From JBBIND01 sp037444075 (GTDB taxonomy: Bacteria; Acidobacteriota; Terriglobia; Bryobacterales; Bryobacteraceae), in assembly GCA_037444075.1 (NCBI GenBank), contig JBBIND010000046.1:1-34132 (forward strand): a DNA stretch of 34,132 nt, in the 5' to 3' direction. Below, piece after piece: positions 1-7,448 of this stretch. The position numbers and the translations under genes were made by a program. Every line of letters starts with the position of its first letter. The first letter of the stretch is position 1. The notes beneath the pieces are model-generated. The model was given only the letters and a program-made list of their open reading frames with translations. It was not told where the DNA came from and did no database searches.

Positions 1-6
1 CCATGG

Positions 7-657
7 TCAGCGTTGCTCACCCTCCAGTTCGCTCACTTCCACCAGTTCCGCTCCCGCGGGAGCCACAAAACGAAACAGGCTGTCATTCAACGATGGATTC
101 AGTTTCTCGCCGGCGAAACGGAATTCCATGACTGATTGGTCCGTGCCCGTCACCACCAGCCGGTGTATCTGGTGCGACGCCGAGACCACGAACACCACCT
201 TGGTGTAGGGCGAGCGGTCCGATTTGGGCAGCGCTTCCACGTGCAGGAATTCGCCCTCGGGACGCGTCCGGAACTCGCGGAAATCGCGGCGGAAATCCAA
301 CCGGCCCATGAGGAAAGCGAACGGAGCGCGGAGGTCGCCCGTCTCTTTCAGTTTCGTTTTCTCCACACGGTGGGCCGCCGGACTGTAAAAGTAGGCGTCC
401 TTGCCGTCCGCCACAAACAGCTTGCCTTCCGGAACGCCGTACTCCCAGCGCATCCGGCCGGGCTTGCGCAGGAAAAGGCGCCCCGACTCTGTACGCGAAC
501 GGCGCCCATGCCCGGCGTAGCTCTGCTCGAACTGAAATTCCATGGTCTGCGGCCGGTTGTAGCGCCTTTCGATGCCGTCGAGCACTTGCATGACACTCAT
601 CTGGCCAGCCAGCGCTGAACCCGACGCCAGGCACACCAATGTCAAGAGCAGCTTCAC
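7..657 (-). CDS. LolA-like outer-membrane lipoprotein carrier protein
   Basis: This 216-residue secreted protein resembles LolA, the periplasmic chaperone that ferries lipoproteins from the LolCDE complex to the outer membrane. Residues 1-17 form a signal peptide ending in SALA. The middle carries the LolA pattern: SGRLFLRKPGRMRWEY (58-73), a PEGKLFVADG stretch (76-85) and YFYSP (89-93), the conserved strand edge lining the hydrophobic cavity. The length is normal for the family. The start is GTG at 657; an ATG two bases upstream runs straight into TGA, so it is not usable. The gene ends near the window edge, and an ATG on the same strand at base 5 could start a following gene that cannot be read here. 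Seen: signal peptide and motifs. Inferred: lipoprotein trafficking. Acidobacterial LolA-like paralogues exist whose cargo is unknown. Confidence 0.82.
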   Translation of the reverse strand: MKLLLTLVCLASGSALAGQMSVMQVLDGIERRYNRPQTMEFQFEQSYAGHGRRSRTESGRLFLRKPGRMRWEYGVPEGKLFVADGKDAYFYSPAAHRVEKTKLKETGDLRAPFAFLMGRLDFRRDFREFRTRPEGEFLHVEALPKSDRSPYTKVVFVVSASHQIHRLVVTGTDQSVMEFRFAGEKLNPSLNDSLFRFVAPAGAELVEVSELEGEQR

Positions 658-761
658 ATAGTGTCAGACGAGTGGCCCGCCATGATCGTTGAAGTCTTTC
701 CAGATGCAAAGCTTCCGGGCCTGTGGCGAGCCTCGGATCCAGGCCACCGCCCGGGGCGGAA

Positions 762-777
762 TTGCACACGGTTGCAT
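762..777. promoter_or_regulatory. Candidate LacI-family operator, distal site
   Basis: The sequence TTGCACACGGTTGCAT is an imperfect palindrome centred on CG at 769/770, with the TGCA arms matching. Its first nine bases are identical to the first nine of the palindrome at 911-926. LacI-family operators usually have a central CG. The site lies upstream of the lacI promoter, 149 bp centre-to-centre from the second site. It is a pattern match only. Confidence 0.4.
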
Positions 778-827
778 AATAATGGCGCACAAAAACGTCC
801 GTCCGCTCAACGGATTCAGGGCCTCCC

Positions 828-854
828 TTGACAGCATATTTGAATGACTATAAA
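828..854 (+). promoter_or_regulatory. Sigma-70-type promoter of the lacI-led cluster
   Basis: A perfect -35 box TTGACA lies at 828-833 and TATAAA at 849-854. The spacer is 15 bases, slightly short; using the overlapping TAAACT at 851-856 gives 17. Transcription would begin near 861, leaving a leader of about 58 bases before the GTG start of lacI. The AT-rich block stands out in this high-GC window. Confidence 0.6.
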
Positions 855-910
855 CTACTTATGCTGATCACTGCGGATGGCGATCCATCCGCCGGCCTGA
901 GAAAAGAGCG

Positions 911-926
911 TTGCACACGTGTTCAA
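911..926. promoter_or_regulatory. Candidate LacI-family operator over the lacI start codon
   Basis: TTGCACACGTGTTCAA is a palindrome with 14 of 16 symmetric bases, centred on C918/G919, exactly at the GTG start codon of the LacI-family gene. The half-site TTGCACAC recurs at 762-769. Position and symmetry suggest autorepression by blocking elongation or initiation. No copy of the full palindrome was found before the downstream dehydrogenase gene. Confidence 0.45.
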
Positions 927-1950
927 AGGTTCGCCGAGGCGAATTTCGATCAAGGACGTCGCCGCCGCCGCCGGCGTCACCCACTCGACGGTCTCCCGCG
1001 CCATGCGCCACAGCCCGCTGGTAAACCAGGAGACGGGCGACAGGATTCGGCGCATTGCCGGCGAGTTGGGCTACAGCGCCAGCGCGCTCGCGCGTGGTCT
1101 GGTCACCAACCGCACGCAGACCATTGGCGTGGTGGTCACCCGCATCGCGGATCCCTTCGTCGCCGAAATCGTCAGCGGCATCGAGGAAACCGGCCACCAC
1201 TATGGCTATTCCGTCTTTCTCGCAAATTCGAATGCGGAGCCGGAGCGTGAAATCAAAGTGGTGCGCTCGTTCGCAGAGCACCGCGTAGACGGCATCGTGG
1301 TCACCTCCTCCCGCGTGGGAACGCTGTACCTGCCCATGCTGTCTGAGATGCACGTCCCCATCGTGCTGATCAACAACCAATACCCCGGCGAGTTCGTGCA
1401 TTCGGTCATGATCGCCAACGCCGAGGCTGCCCGGGAGGCGACCAACCACCTCATCGGTCAGGGTCACCGTCTGATCGCTTACCTGGGTGACCGCTACGGA
1501 CATCAATCCGACACGGAGCGCTTCGCCGGCTACCGGCAGGCGCTCGAGCAGGCAGGTCTGCCCTTTCAGCCGGAACTGGTATCGCATGGCGATGGCCGCC
1601 CGGCAGGCGGCGAGCAGGCTATGAGGAAACTGCTGGCTCTCCCTGAGCCACCCACGGCGGTCTTCTGCTACAACGACATGTCCGCGCTGGGAGCCATGAA
1701 GAGCATACGCGCCGCGGGTCTCGAGATCCCCGTGGACGTTTCCGTGGTGGGCTTTGACGACCTGCTGGTGGCGCAGTACGTCTTCCCCCCCTTGACTACC
1801 GTCCGCCAGCCGAGGCACCAGATGGGCGCTTTGGCCATGGAAACCTTGCGGCAGTTGATGGGCGGCGAACAGCCGGCTGAGTGCATGCGCCTTCCCGGCG
1901 AACTCATTGTCCGCGAGTCCACGGCGCCTCCCGGGGAGGCTACCCAATGA
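919..1950 (+). CDS. LacI family transcriptional regulator
   Basis: This 343-residue protein has the standard LacI/GalR layout. An N-terminal helix-turn-helix (residues 9-28: ISIKDVAAAAGVTHSTVSRA) is followed by the hinge helix region around SASALARGL and then a periplasmic-binding-protein-like effector domain up to about 335, with the typical AVFCYNDMSALGAM and VVGFDD motifs. It opens a plus-strand cluster of carbohydrate catabolic genes and overlaps the next gene by ATGA, so it probably senses the sugar or polyol that the cluster consumes. The GTG start at 919 places the helix-turn-helix at the usual distance from the N-terminus. A strong promoter and two related palindromes lie upstream, consistent with autoregulation. 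Family assignment is secure; ligand identity (an inositol or derivative) is inferred only from neighbours. Confidence 0.93.
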   Translation: MFKGSPRRISIKDVAAAAGVTHSTVSRAMRHSPLVNQETGDRIRRIAGELGYSASALARGLVTNRTQTIGVVVTRIADPFVAEIVSGIEETGHHYGYSVFLANSNAEPEREIKVVRSFAEHRVDGIVVTSSRVGTLYLPMLSEMHVPIVLINNQYPGEFVHSVMIANAEAAREATNHLIGQGHRLIAYLGDRYGHQSDTERFAGYRQALEQAGLPFQPELVSHGDGRPAGGEQAMRKLLALPEPPTAVFCYNDMSALGAMKSIRAAGLEIPVDVSVVGFDDLLVAQYVFPPLTTVRQPRHQMGALAMETLRQLMGGEQPAECMRLPGELIVRESTAPPGEATQ

Positions 1951-2928
1951 AGACCCACCTTGCGCTGTGGTGTCTTGCCGCCCTCGTGATTGCCGCCGGG
2001 GGCTGCTCCCGCTCCGAGCGGGAGGGCAAGTTGGAGGTTGTCCTGGTTACCAAGGCTCTGGACAGCGAATTCTGGCAGCGCATCAAGACCGGCGCCGACT
2101 TCGAGCGCGAGCTCGCCCGCGCCGGCAGCGANNNNNNNNNNCGCCGAATCGGCGGCTCGCGAGCATCCGGACGTGCTCTTCTCCGTGCTGGCTCCCGCGC
2201 GCGAGATCTACATCGATCAGCAGGTCTCCATCCTGGAGGACCTGGTGCTCAAGAGAGTCTCTGCTATCGCAGTGTCGCCGTCCGGCGTTTCAGAGATCGT
2301 GCCCGTGCTGGATAAGGCCGCCGCGGCCCGCATCCCGGTGGTAGTTGTGGATACCGACATCCCTTGGGCCGCGCGAGCGAGTTTTGTGGGGATTGACAAC
2401 CGGCTGGGCGGCCGCATGGCCGGCGAGTACGTATTGAAAGCCATTGGCTCCCAGGGCAAGGTGGCCGTTATCCGTGGAGTCCTCGGCGTAGCTACGCAAG
2501 AGGACCGCCTGATCGGTTTCCGCGAGGTGATCGCCAACGCACCTGGCGTGACGTTCGTGGGCGCGCAGCCGGCCAACAGCGAGCGGGCGCTCGGCATGAC
2601 GGTGATGGAAAATCTGCTCACCCTGCACCCGGATCTGCGCGCCGTGTTCGCCACCAACGACCAGATGGCGTTGGGCGCGATGGAGGCGATCGCCGCGCGC
2701 CGCCTCACAGGCAAGATCGTCCTGGTGGGCTTCGACGCCACCCGCGAGGCCGTTCGCGCAGTGCAATCAGGCCAGTTGAATGCCGTAATGGCGCAGTATC
2801 CGGAAAGGATCGGCCGCCGCGCCATAGAAGAAGCCGTGAAGGCGGCTCGCGGTCTGCCAGTGGAGGCCAACATCGATATCGGCACTGCTCTGGTGACGCG
2901 GGAAAACGCCGGGCAGTTTCTGCCGTGA
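1947..2928 (+). CDS. Sugar ABC transporter substrate-binding lipoprotein (interrupted by assembly gap)
   Basis: This is a ribose/inositol-type periplasmic binding protein (Peripla_BP_4 family). The N-terminus (MKTHLALW) ends in AAGGC, a lipobox with Cys20, so it should be anchored to the membrane facing the periplasm. The N-terminal part reads in the frame of the ATG at 1947, overlapping the lacI stop (ATGA). After the 10-N gap at 2132-2141 the rest reads in the next frame (VLAPAREIYIDQQVSIL, then AIAVSPSGV, VVVDTDIP, FVGIDNRLGG, AVFATNDQMALGAMEA, VLVGFDA). The frame change sits exactly at the gap, so it is an assembly artefact, not a mutation: the true gap length must be a multiple of three. 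No permease or ATPase gene follows, so the partner subunits lie elsewhere or the protein acts as a sensor. The substrate is probably a polyol such as inositol, inferred from context. Confidence 0.85.
2132..2141. other. Assembly gap (10 N)
   Basis: Ten undetermined bases lie inside the binding-protein gene. Coding continues on both sides in different frames. Restoring a single frame requires the real gap length to be divisible by three, so 10 is a placeholder. Family spacing between the first helix and the second strand suggests only a short piece is missing. Confidence 0.98.
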
Positions 2929-3003
2929 GAACGCGGAGCCCGGCGCGCAACAAGTTTCGCAAGTACGTTCAAAACGTTATTTCAAACACAGGAGTAGCAA
3001 ACC

Positions 3004-4185
3004 ATGAAAAGTGTAATTCTGTCTGCTGAATGGTCGCCCAAGGCCAATTTCAAGCTTGGGCCCAAAGACATCGACGGCAAGCTGACCTACTTAGGCAGCC
3101 AGGCCTGGCGCAATCCAAAACTCTCGATCGCCGACAAGGACGTTCCCGAAATCGGGCCCACCGAGTGCCTGGTTGAGGTGAAGGCGTGCGGGATTTGCGG
3201 CAGTGACGTTCACATGGCGCAAAGCGACAATGACGGCTATACCCTGTACCCGGGACTGACTGCTTTCCCCGTCACGCTGGGCCATGAAATGGCCGGCGTG
3301 GTCGTCAAGGCGGGAGAGAAGGCCTTCAACAAGCGCACCGGCCGGCCCTACGAAGCCGGCGAGCCGGTGTGCCCGGAGGAGATGTTCTGGTGCGCCTCGT
3401 GCCGGCCTTGCGCCGACGGCCACCCGAACCAGTGCGAGCGGCTCCAGGAAATGGGCTTCAGCGTGGATGGGGGCTTCGCCAAGTACGTGGCGCTCGACTC
3501 CCGCTACCTCTGGAGCCTGGCCGAGCTCAAGGACCGCTACCAGGGGAACGACCTGTTTCTGGCCGGCAGCCTGGTGGAACCCACTTCAGTGGCCTACAAC
3601 GCCCTCATCGAGTGCGGCGGCGGCATCCTGCCGGGCGATCACGCGGTGATCTTCGGCGGCGGGCCGATCGGGCTGGCGGGCGTGGCCATTATGAAGCGCG
3701 CCGGCGCGGCCAAGGTCATCCTGGTGGAGCCTTCCGAGAGCCGGGCCAAGATCGGCGTCAAGCTGGGCGCGGACGTGGTCATCAATCCGTTCAAGGAAGA
3801 CCCTGCCCAGAGCATCCTGAGCAACACCGGCGGCTTGGGCGCAGCCATTTACCTGGAGGCTACCGGCCTGCCGGAGAAGATCCTGCCCGTCATTGAGGAC
3901 TCGATCTGGTTCGGCAAGTTCATCGGCGCCAAGGTGGTGCTGGTGGCCCGCGCCGACGCCCGGATTCCCACCAATGGAGAGGTCTACCAGGTGAAGAAGG
4001 CCAGGATCTGTGGTGCGCAGGGCCACTCCGGCTATGGCACGTTCCCGCGCGTGATCAGTTGCATGGCCACCGGCATGGACATTACGCCGGTGATCACTAA
4101 GAAGGTGGACGTTGAAGCGGTGCCGGAGCACATCGAACTCCTGCAAACCGACAAGACGCATTGCAAGATCACCTGCCTCATGTAG
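3004..4185 (+). CDS. iolM: Zinc-dependent NAD dehydrogenase, probable scyllo-inosose 3-dehydrogenase (IolM-like)
   Basis: This 393-residue medium-chain dehydrogenase has catalytic zinc ligands Cys65 (CGICGSDVH), His94 and Glu95 (GHEMAG), and a structural zinc site of Cys130, Cys133, Cys136 and Cys144. The Rossmann loop FGGGPIGLAG (217-226) and the acidic residue in VEPSES (241-246) favour NAD over NADP. The protein is longer than sorbitol or threonine dehydrogenases because of an extended N-terminus and an insertion around 105-120, as in Thermotoga maritima IolM (TM0412), which oxidises 2-keto-myo-inositol. The start at 3004 has an AGGAG about 9 bases upstream. Followed by a creatininase-type hydrolase, an epimerase and an inositol dehydrogenase, it fits the second oxidation step of that pathway. 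Enzyme class is certain; substrate is inferred from similarity and context, and another polyol or sugar is possible. Confidence 0.85.
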   Translation: MKSVILSAEWSPKANFKLGPKDIDGKLTYLGSQAWRNPKLSIADKDVPEIGPTECLVEVKACGICGSDVHMAQSDNDGYTLYPGLTAFPVTLGHEMAGVVVKAGEKAFNKRTGRPYEAGEPVCPEEMFWCASCRPCADGHPNQCERLQEMGFSVDGGFAKYVALDSRYLWSLAELKDRYQGNDLFLAGSLVEPTSVAYNALIECGGGILPGDHAVIFGGGPIGLAGVAIMKRAGAAKVILVEPSESRAKIGVKLGADVVINPFKEDPAQSILSNTGGLGAAIYLEATGLPEKILPVIEDSIWFGKFIGAKVVLVARADARIPTNGEVYQVKKARICGAQGHSGYGTFPRVISCMATGMDITPVITKKVDVEAVPEHIELLQTDKTHCKITCLM

Positions 4186-4205
4186 GCAGTGTTTGGCAGT
4201 TTGTG

Positions 4206-4238
4206 GCCGGCGCCCACTCTATGCAGCCGGGCGCCGGC
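4206..4238 (+). repeat. Perfect GC-rich hairpin between iolM and iolN
   Basis: GCCGGCGCCC (4206-4215) pairs perfectly with GGGCGCCGGC (4229-4238) across a 13-base loop. It sits in the 79-bp spacer, 26 bases before the iolN start and just before its AGGAGA ribosome site. There is no T-run, so it is unlikely to terminate. It could protect the upstream message from decay and set different levels of the two enzymes. Confidence 0.6.
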
Positions 4239-4264
4239 GCCAATCTTAGGAGAAACGAAAGAAC

Positions 4265-5368
4265 ATGAGTAATCAGTGGCTAACCACCAACCAGGCCGGT
4301 TTGTTTTTTGAGAACACGGCCGTAGGAAAAATGAAGAAAGAGATCTGGGAGGCGGACGAGGCGCAACTTGACGCCATTCTGGCCGAGTACGGCGTGCCGT
4401 CGCCGGGCGGCTGCGAATGGGCCAAGGCGGGCAGCTACATCCAGACTACCGTCCGTCATGACCTCGAACGCGAGCGCAAGACGAATGACGTCGTCATCAT
4501 CCCGGTCGGCTCGACCGAGTTGCACGGCGATCACACCGTCTCCGGCATGGACACGCTGTTTGTCAGCATGATTGCCGAAGGTGTGCGGCGCTACACCGCC
4601 AAGCGGGGCGCCCCCGTGGCGCTGGCGCTTCCTCCGCTGATGTACGGCTGCCATCCGGCTCATCACATCGGCATGCCGGGCACCACCATCGTGCGCGAAG
4701 ACGTGGCCCGCGAGTTGATGATTGACGTCATGCTGGGCCTCTGGAACGACGGGTTCCGCAAGCAGATCATCGTGAACAACCACGGGCAGCTGTGGGTGCT
4801 GGAAGCGGCGCTTCAGCAGTTCTGCAAACGTTACCAATTGCCGGGCATCTTCCGCGTCATCGACTGGCACCGGGCCACGCGCGAAATGTGGCGCACCAAG
4901 GATCGCGGCGGCGATTGGGAAACCAACTTCATCCACGCCGATGAAGCGGAGACCTCCGTCGGCCTGCTGCTATTCCCGGAGATGGTGAAGATGCAGCATG
5001 CCGTTGAAGCCGAGCCCAAGATGCTGCTTCCGGGCGGCCACATGGACACGGCGGTGGACGCTTTCGGCCGGCCCAGCCGCTGGTCGGAATCCGAAGGCCA
5101 CGTGGCCTACGAAATCGCCGGCACACCAGAGGGTGTGGTGGGCAAGCCTACGTTGGGCGAGGCGCGCAAAGCCAAGCGGCCGGTAGCGGCCATCCTCCGG
5201 TACCTGACCCTGCTCGTCGACGAGTACCTGGAGGCTTACCCGCCCGGAACCGTGCCGGCGGTGGAGATGATGAGCCTGCGCGACCCGGCGGAGTTGGCGC
5301 CCTACCTCAAGGAGCCGCTCAGCCCCGGCTGGAAGTCTGTCTACGGCCTTCCTCCCATCGCCTCCTGA
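4265..5368 (+). CDS. iolN: Creatininase-family hydrolase, probable diketo-inositol hydrolase (IolN-like)
   Basis: This 367-residue protein belongs to the creatininase (creatinine amidohydrolase) fold of binuclear metal hydrolases. Visible metal-site motifs are PVGSTELHG (80-88, with Glu85 and His87), SGMDT (Asp96), IIVNNHGQ (168-175, His173) and HADEAETS (224-231). It is about 100 residues longer than typical creatininases, with an N-terminal extension (1-70) and a C-terminal tail from about 260. In Thermotoga maritima, TM0413 (IolN) hydrolyses the product of IolM to 5-keto-L-gluconate, opening the carbocycle. The position directly after an IolM-like gene supports that role. An AGGAGA lies about 11 bases before the ATG. 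The fold is firm; the ring-opening reaction is inferred, and a lactonase or amidase on another substrate is the alternative. Confidence 0.82.
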   Translation: MSNQWLTTNQAGLFFENTAVGKMKKEIWEADEAQLDAILAEYGVPSPGGCEWAKAGSYIQTTVRHDLERERKTNDVVIIPVGSTELHGDHTVSGMDTLFVSMIAEGVRRYTAKRGAPVALALPPLMYGCHPAHHIGMPGTTIVREDVARELMIDVMLGLWNDGFRKQIIVNNHGQLWVLEAALQQFCKRYQLPGIFRVIDWHRATREMWRTKDRGGDWETNFIHADEAETSVGLLLFPEMVKMQHAVEAEPKMLLPGGHMDTAVDAFGRPSRWSESEGHVAYEIAGTPEGVVGKPTLGEARKAKRPVAAILRYLTLLVDEYLEAYPPGTVPAVEMMSLRDPAELAPYLKEPLSPGWKSVYGLPPIAS

Positions 5369-5431
5369 CGGATCTGCTACCTTGTCGAGGGGAGCGGGCA
5401 AACCTCGCTCGCTTCCCCACCCCGCAGACCT

Positions 5432-6298
5432 ATGCAAAAAAGCCCACTTAGAATCGCCATCACGGCTACGCCAAGCCAGCCCCGCTCTGCCCCGCTGCTG
5501 TTCTGCGGAGACGTTCCGGGCGCCTTTCAGCAGGCGGTGGAAGAAGGCTGCCAGGGCGTCGAAATCCACCTTCGGCAAGCCGGTGACATCGACCTGAACC
5601 TGGTGAAACGGCTCATGGCTGAAACCGGACTTGGCGTTCCGACGCTCGGCACCGGCATGGCCGCGGTCGTGGACGGGCTGACGTTCGCCGATCCTCGCCC
5701 GGAGATCCGCGCAGCCGCCGTCGAGCGCATACGCGGCCATATCGGCCTCGCGGCGGAAATCGGCTCTGCCGTCACTGTCGGCTCCATGGCCGGACGCCTG
5801 GGCAGCTGGGATCCGGACGAGCGCCGGAAGCTGCGCGCCCGGTTTATCGAGAGCCTGGCGGAAGTCTGCGAAATCGCCCGTCAGTCGGGCGTTACCGTCC
5901 TGCTGGAGCCGCTCAACCGTTACGAATCCGATTACATCAATACACTCGCCGACGGCCGGCAAGTGGCGGCTGAAGTGGCCGCGCCGAACCTGGCCCTGTT
6001 GGCGGATACTTTTCACATGAACATCGAAGAGGCGGACTTGGCCTCCAGCCTGCGCGCGGAAGGCAGGTTGATTGGTCACATCCACCTGGTCGACACCAAC
6101 CGGCGCGTGCCCGGGCATGGCCATATGGACCTCGGCTCCGTTTTGGCCGCGCTGCAAGAGATCGGCTACCCGGGTTATGTCTCGTTCGAAGCCCTTCCGC
6201 TCCCGGAACCCGTCCAGGCTATGCGGGACGGTGTGCGGGCCACGCATGCCGCCTGGGATCAGGCTGTGACTCACACCAGAAAGGAATCATCATCGTGA
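5432..6298 (+). CDS. iolO: TIM-barrel sugar epimerase/isomerase, probable 5-keto-L-gluconate epimerase (IolO-like)
   Basis: This 288-residue protein is of the xylose-isomerase-like/tagatose 3-epimerase superfamily. The four metal-binding residues are readable: Glu159 in LLEPLNRYE, Asp192 in LADTFHMN, His218 in GHIHLVDTNR and Glu253 in VSFEAL, with the substrate-binding arginine in NRRVPGHGHMD. These are the ligands used by D-tagatose 3-epimerase and by Thermotoga IolO (TM0416), which converts 5-keto-L-gluconate to D-tagaturonate. No good ribosome site precedes the ATG at 5432, so translation may couple to the upstream gene 63 bp away, or a later start may be used. The end overlaps the next gene by GTGA. 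Superfamily and metal site are certain; the exact keto-sugar substrate is inferred from the operon. Confidence 0.82.
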   Translation: MQKSPLRIAITATPSQPRSAPLLFCGDVPGAFQQAVEEGCQGVEIHLRQAGDIDLNLVKRLMAETGLGVPTLGTGMAAVVDGLTFADPRPEIRAAAVERIRGHIGLAAEIGSAVTVGSMAGRLGSWDPDERRKLRARFIESLAEVCEIARQSGVTVLLEPLNRYESDYINTLADGRQVAAEVAAPNLALLADTFHMNIEEADLASSLRAEGRLIGHIHLVDTNRRVPGHGHMDLGSVLAALQEIGYPGYVSFEALPLPEPVQAMRDGVRATHAAWDQAVTHTRKESSS

Positions 6299-7329
6299 CA
6301 AACAAGAAACTGCGTTTCGGCGTCCTGGGCGTGGGGCGCATAGGCAAAATCCACGTCGATAACCTCGTCAACAAGATCCCGGGCGCCGAGGTGGTGGCCC
6401 TCTCCGACGCCATCCCCGAGGAGTTGGCAGCCGTGGCAGCCCGCCACAACGTCCAGCAGACCTTCGCTGACTACAAGCAGCTGCTGGAAATGCCGGAGGT
6501 GGACGCAGTCGCCATCTGCACGCCCACCGATACTCACCACAGCATGATCCTGGATGCCGCCTCCGCAGGCAAGCACATCTTCTGCGAAAAGCCCATCGAG
6601 CTCTCCGTCGAGAAGATCCAGCAAGTCCTCGAACATGTGGAACGCTGCGGCGTGCAGTTGATGGTCGCATTTAACCGCCGCTATGACCCCAACTTCCAGA
6701 GAGTGCGCCAGGTGGTCCAGGCAGGTCAGGTCGGAGTGCCCCACGTGCTGAAGATCACCAGCCGGGACCCGGCGCCGCCGCCCGAGCACTACATTCGCTC
6801 TTCGGGCGGCCTCTTTCTGGACATGACCATCCACGACTTTGATATGGCCCGCTACCTGATGGGCTGCGACGTCACCGAGGTTTACGCCCGCGCAAACGTG
6901 CTGGTGGACCCCATGTTCGCAGCTGCCGGGGACTGGGACACCGCGGTCATCACGCTGTCCTTCACGAACGGCTCTCTGGGCGTCATCGACAATAGCCGGC
7001 AGGCGGTCTACGGCTACGACCAGCGCGTCGAGGTGTTCGGCTCAGAAGGCATGGTCACGGTGACGAACAACACCCCGGACAGCCACCTTCGGTTCGACAG
7101 ACACGGTGCGCACGCCGCTCTGCCGCTCTACTTTTTCATGGAACGTTACACAGAATCCTACCTGCGCGAGATGCAGGCTTTCGTGGATTCGGTGGGGCAG
7201 GAGCAACCGGCTCCGGTCAGCGGACGCGATGGGCTGATGGCCGTGGTTATCGCGCTCGCGGCGGCACGGTCTGTGAAGGAGAACCGCCCCGTTCAGCTGG
7301 CGGAAATCGCTGCGGTCGCGGCCGCCTGA
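6295..7329 (+). CDS. iolG: Gfo/Idh/MocA oxidoreductase, probable myo-inositol 2-dehydrogenase
   Basis: This 344-residue protein begins with a Rossmann motif GVLGVGRIGKIH (9-20), followed by CEKP (Lys99) and the catalytic pair Asp176 and His180 in GGLFLDMTIHDFD (171-183). Lys, Asp and His correspond to the catalytic triad described for Bacillus subtilis IolG. The C-terminal stretch YGYDQRVEVFG is characteristic of the inositol dehydrogenase subgroup. It would catalyse the first step, NAD-dependent oxidation of myo-inositol to 2-keto-myo-inositol. The GTG start at 6295 overlaps the stop of the epimerase gene, so the two are translationally coupled. It is the last gene of the operon, followed by a strong hairpin at 7359-7392. 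Confidence is high for family and good for inositol, although scyllo-inositol or related sugars could be the substrate. Confidence 0.88.
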   Translation: MTNKKLRFGVLGVGRIGKIHVDNLVNKIPGAEVVALSDAIPEELAAVAARHNVQQTFADYKQLLEMPEVDAVAICTPTDTHHSMILDAASAGKHIFCEKPIELSVEKIQQVLEHVERCGVQLMVAFNRRYDPNFQRVRQVVQAGQVGVPHVLKITSRDPAPPPEHYIRSSGGLFLDMTIHDFDMARYLMGCDVTEVYARANVLVDPMFAAAGDWDTAVITLSFTNGSLGVIDNSRQAVYGYDQRVEVFGSEGMVTVTNNTPDSHLRFDRHGAHAALPLYFFMERYTESYLREMQAFVDSVGQEQPAPVSGRDGLMAVVIALAAARSVKENRPVQLAEIAAVAAA

Positions 7330-7358
7330 GCGGCAGTCAGGGTGACCGAGAGCGAATT

Positions 7359-7392
7359 GCGGCCCAAGCCGGCTTTACCCCGCTTGGGCCGC
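7359..7392. terminator. Terminator-like hairpin between convergent genes
   Basis: GCGGCCCAAGC (7359-7369) pairs perfectly over 11 bp with GCTTGGGCCGC (7382-7392), with a 12-base loop. It lies 29 bases after the iolG stop and before the convergent gene ending at 7449. No T-run follows on either strand, so it may stall transcription in both directions or need Rho. Confidence 0.5.
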
Positions 7393-7448
7393 GTTGCATG
7401 CAGTCCGGAGAGTCCCGGCGCCGGAGCGCCGATAGCAATGCAGAAAAC

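Noticed and set aside
868..1947. Long open frame of 359 codons on the minus strand opposite lacI
   Set aside because: It is antisense to a clear LacI gene and encodes a histidine- and aspartate-rich sequence typical of a high-GC shadow frame.
4970..6274. 434-codon minus-strand open frame opposite the hydrolase and epimerase genes
   Set aside because: Both plus-strand genes have intact catalytic motifs and the antisense translation has no recognisable domain.
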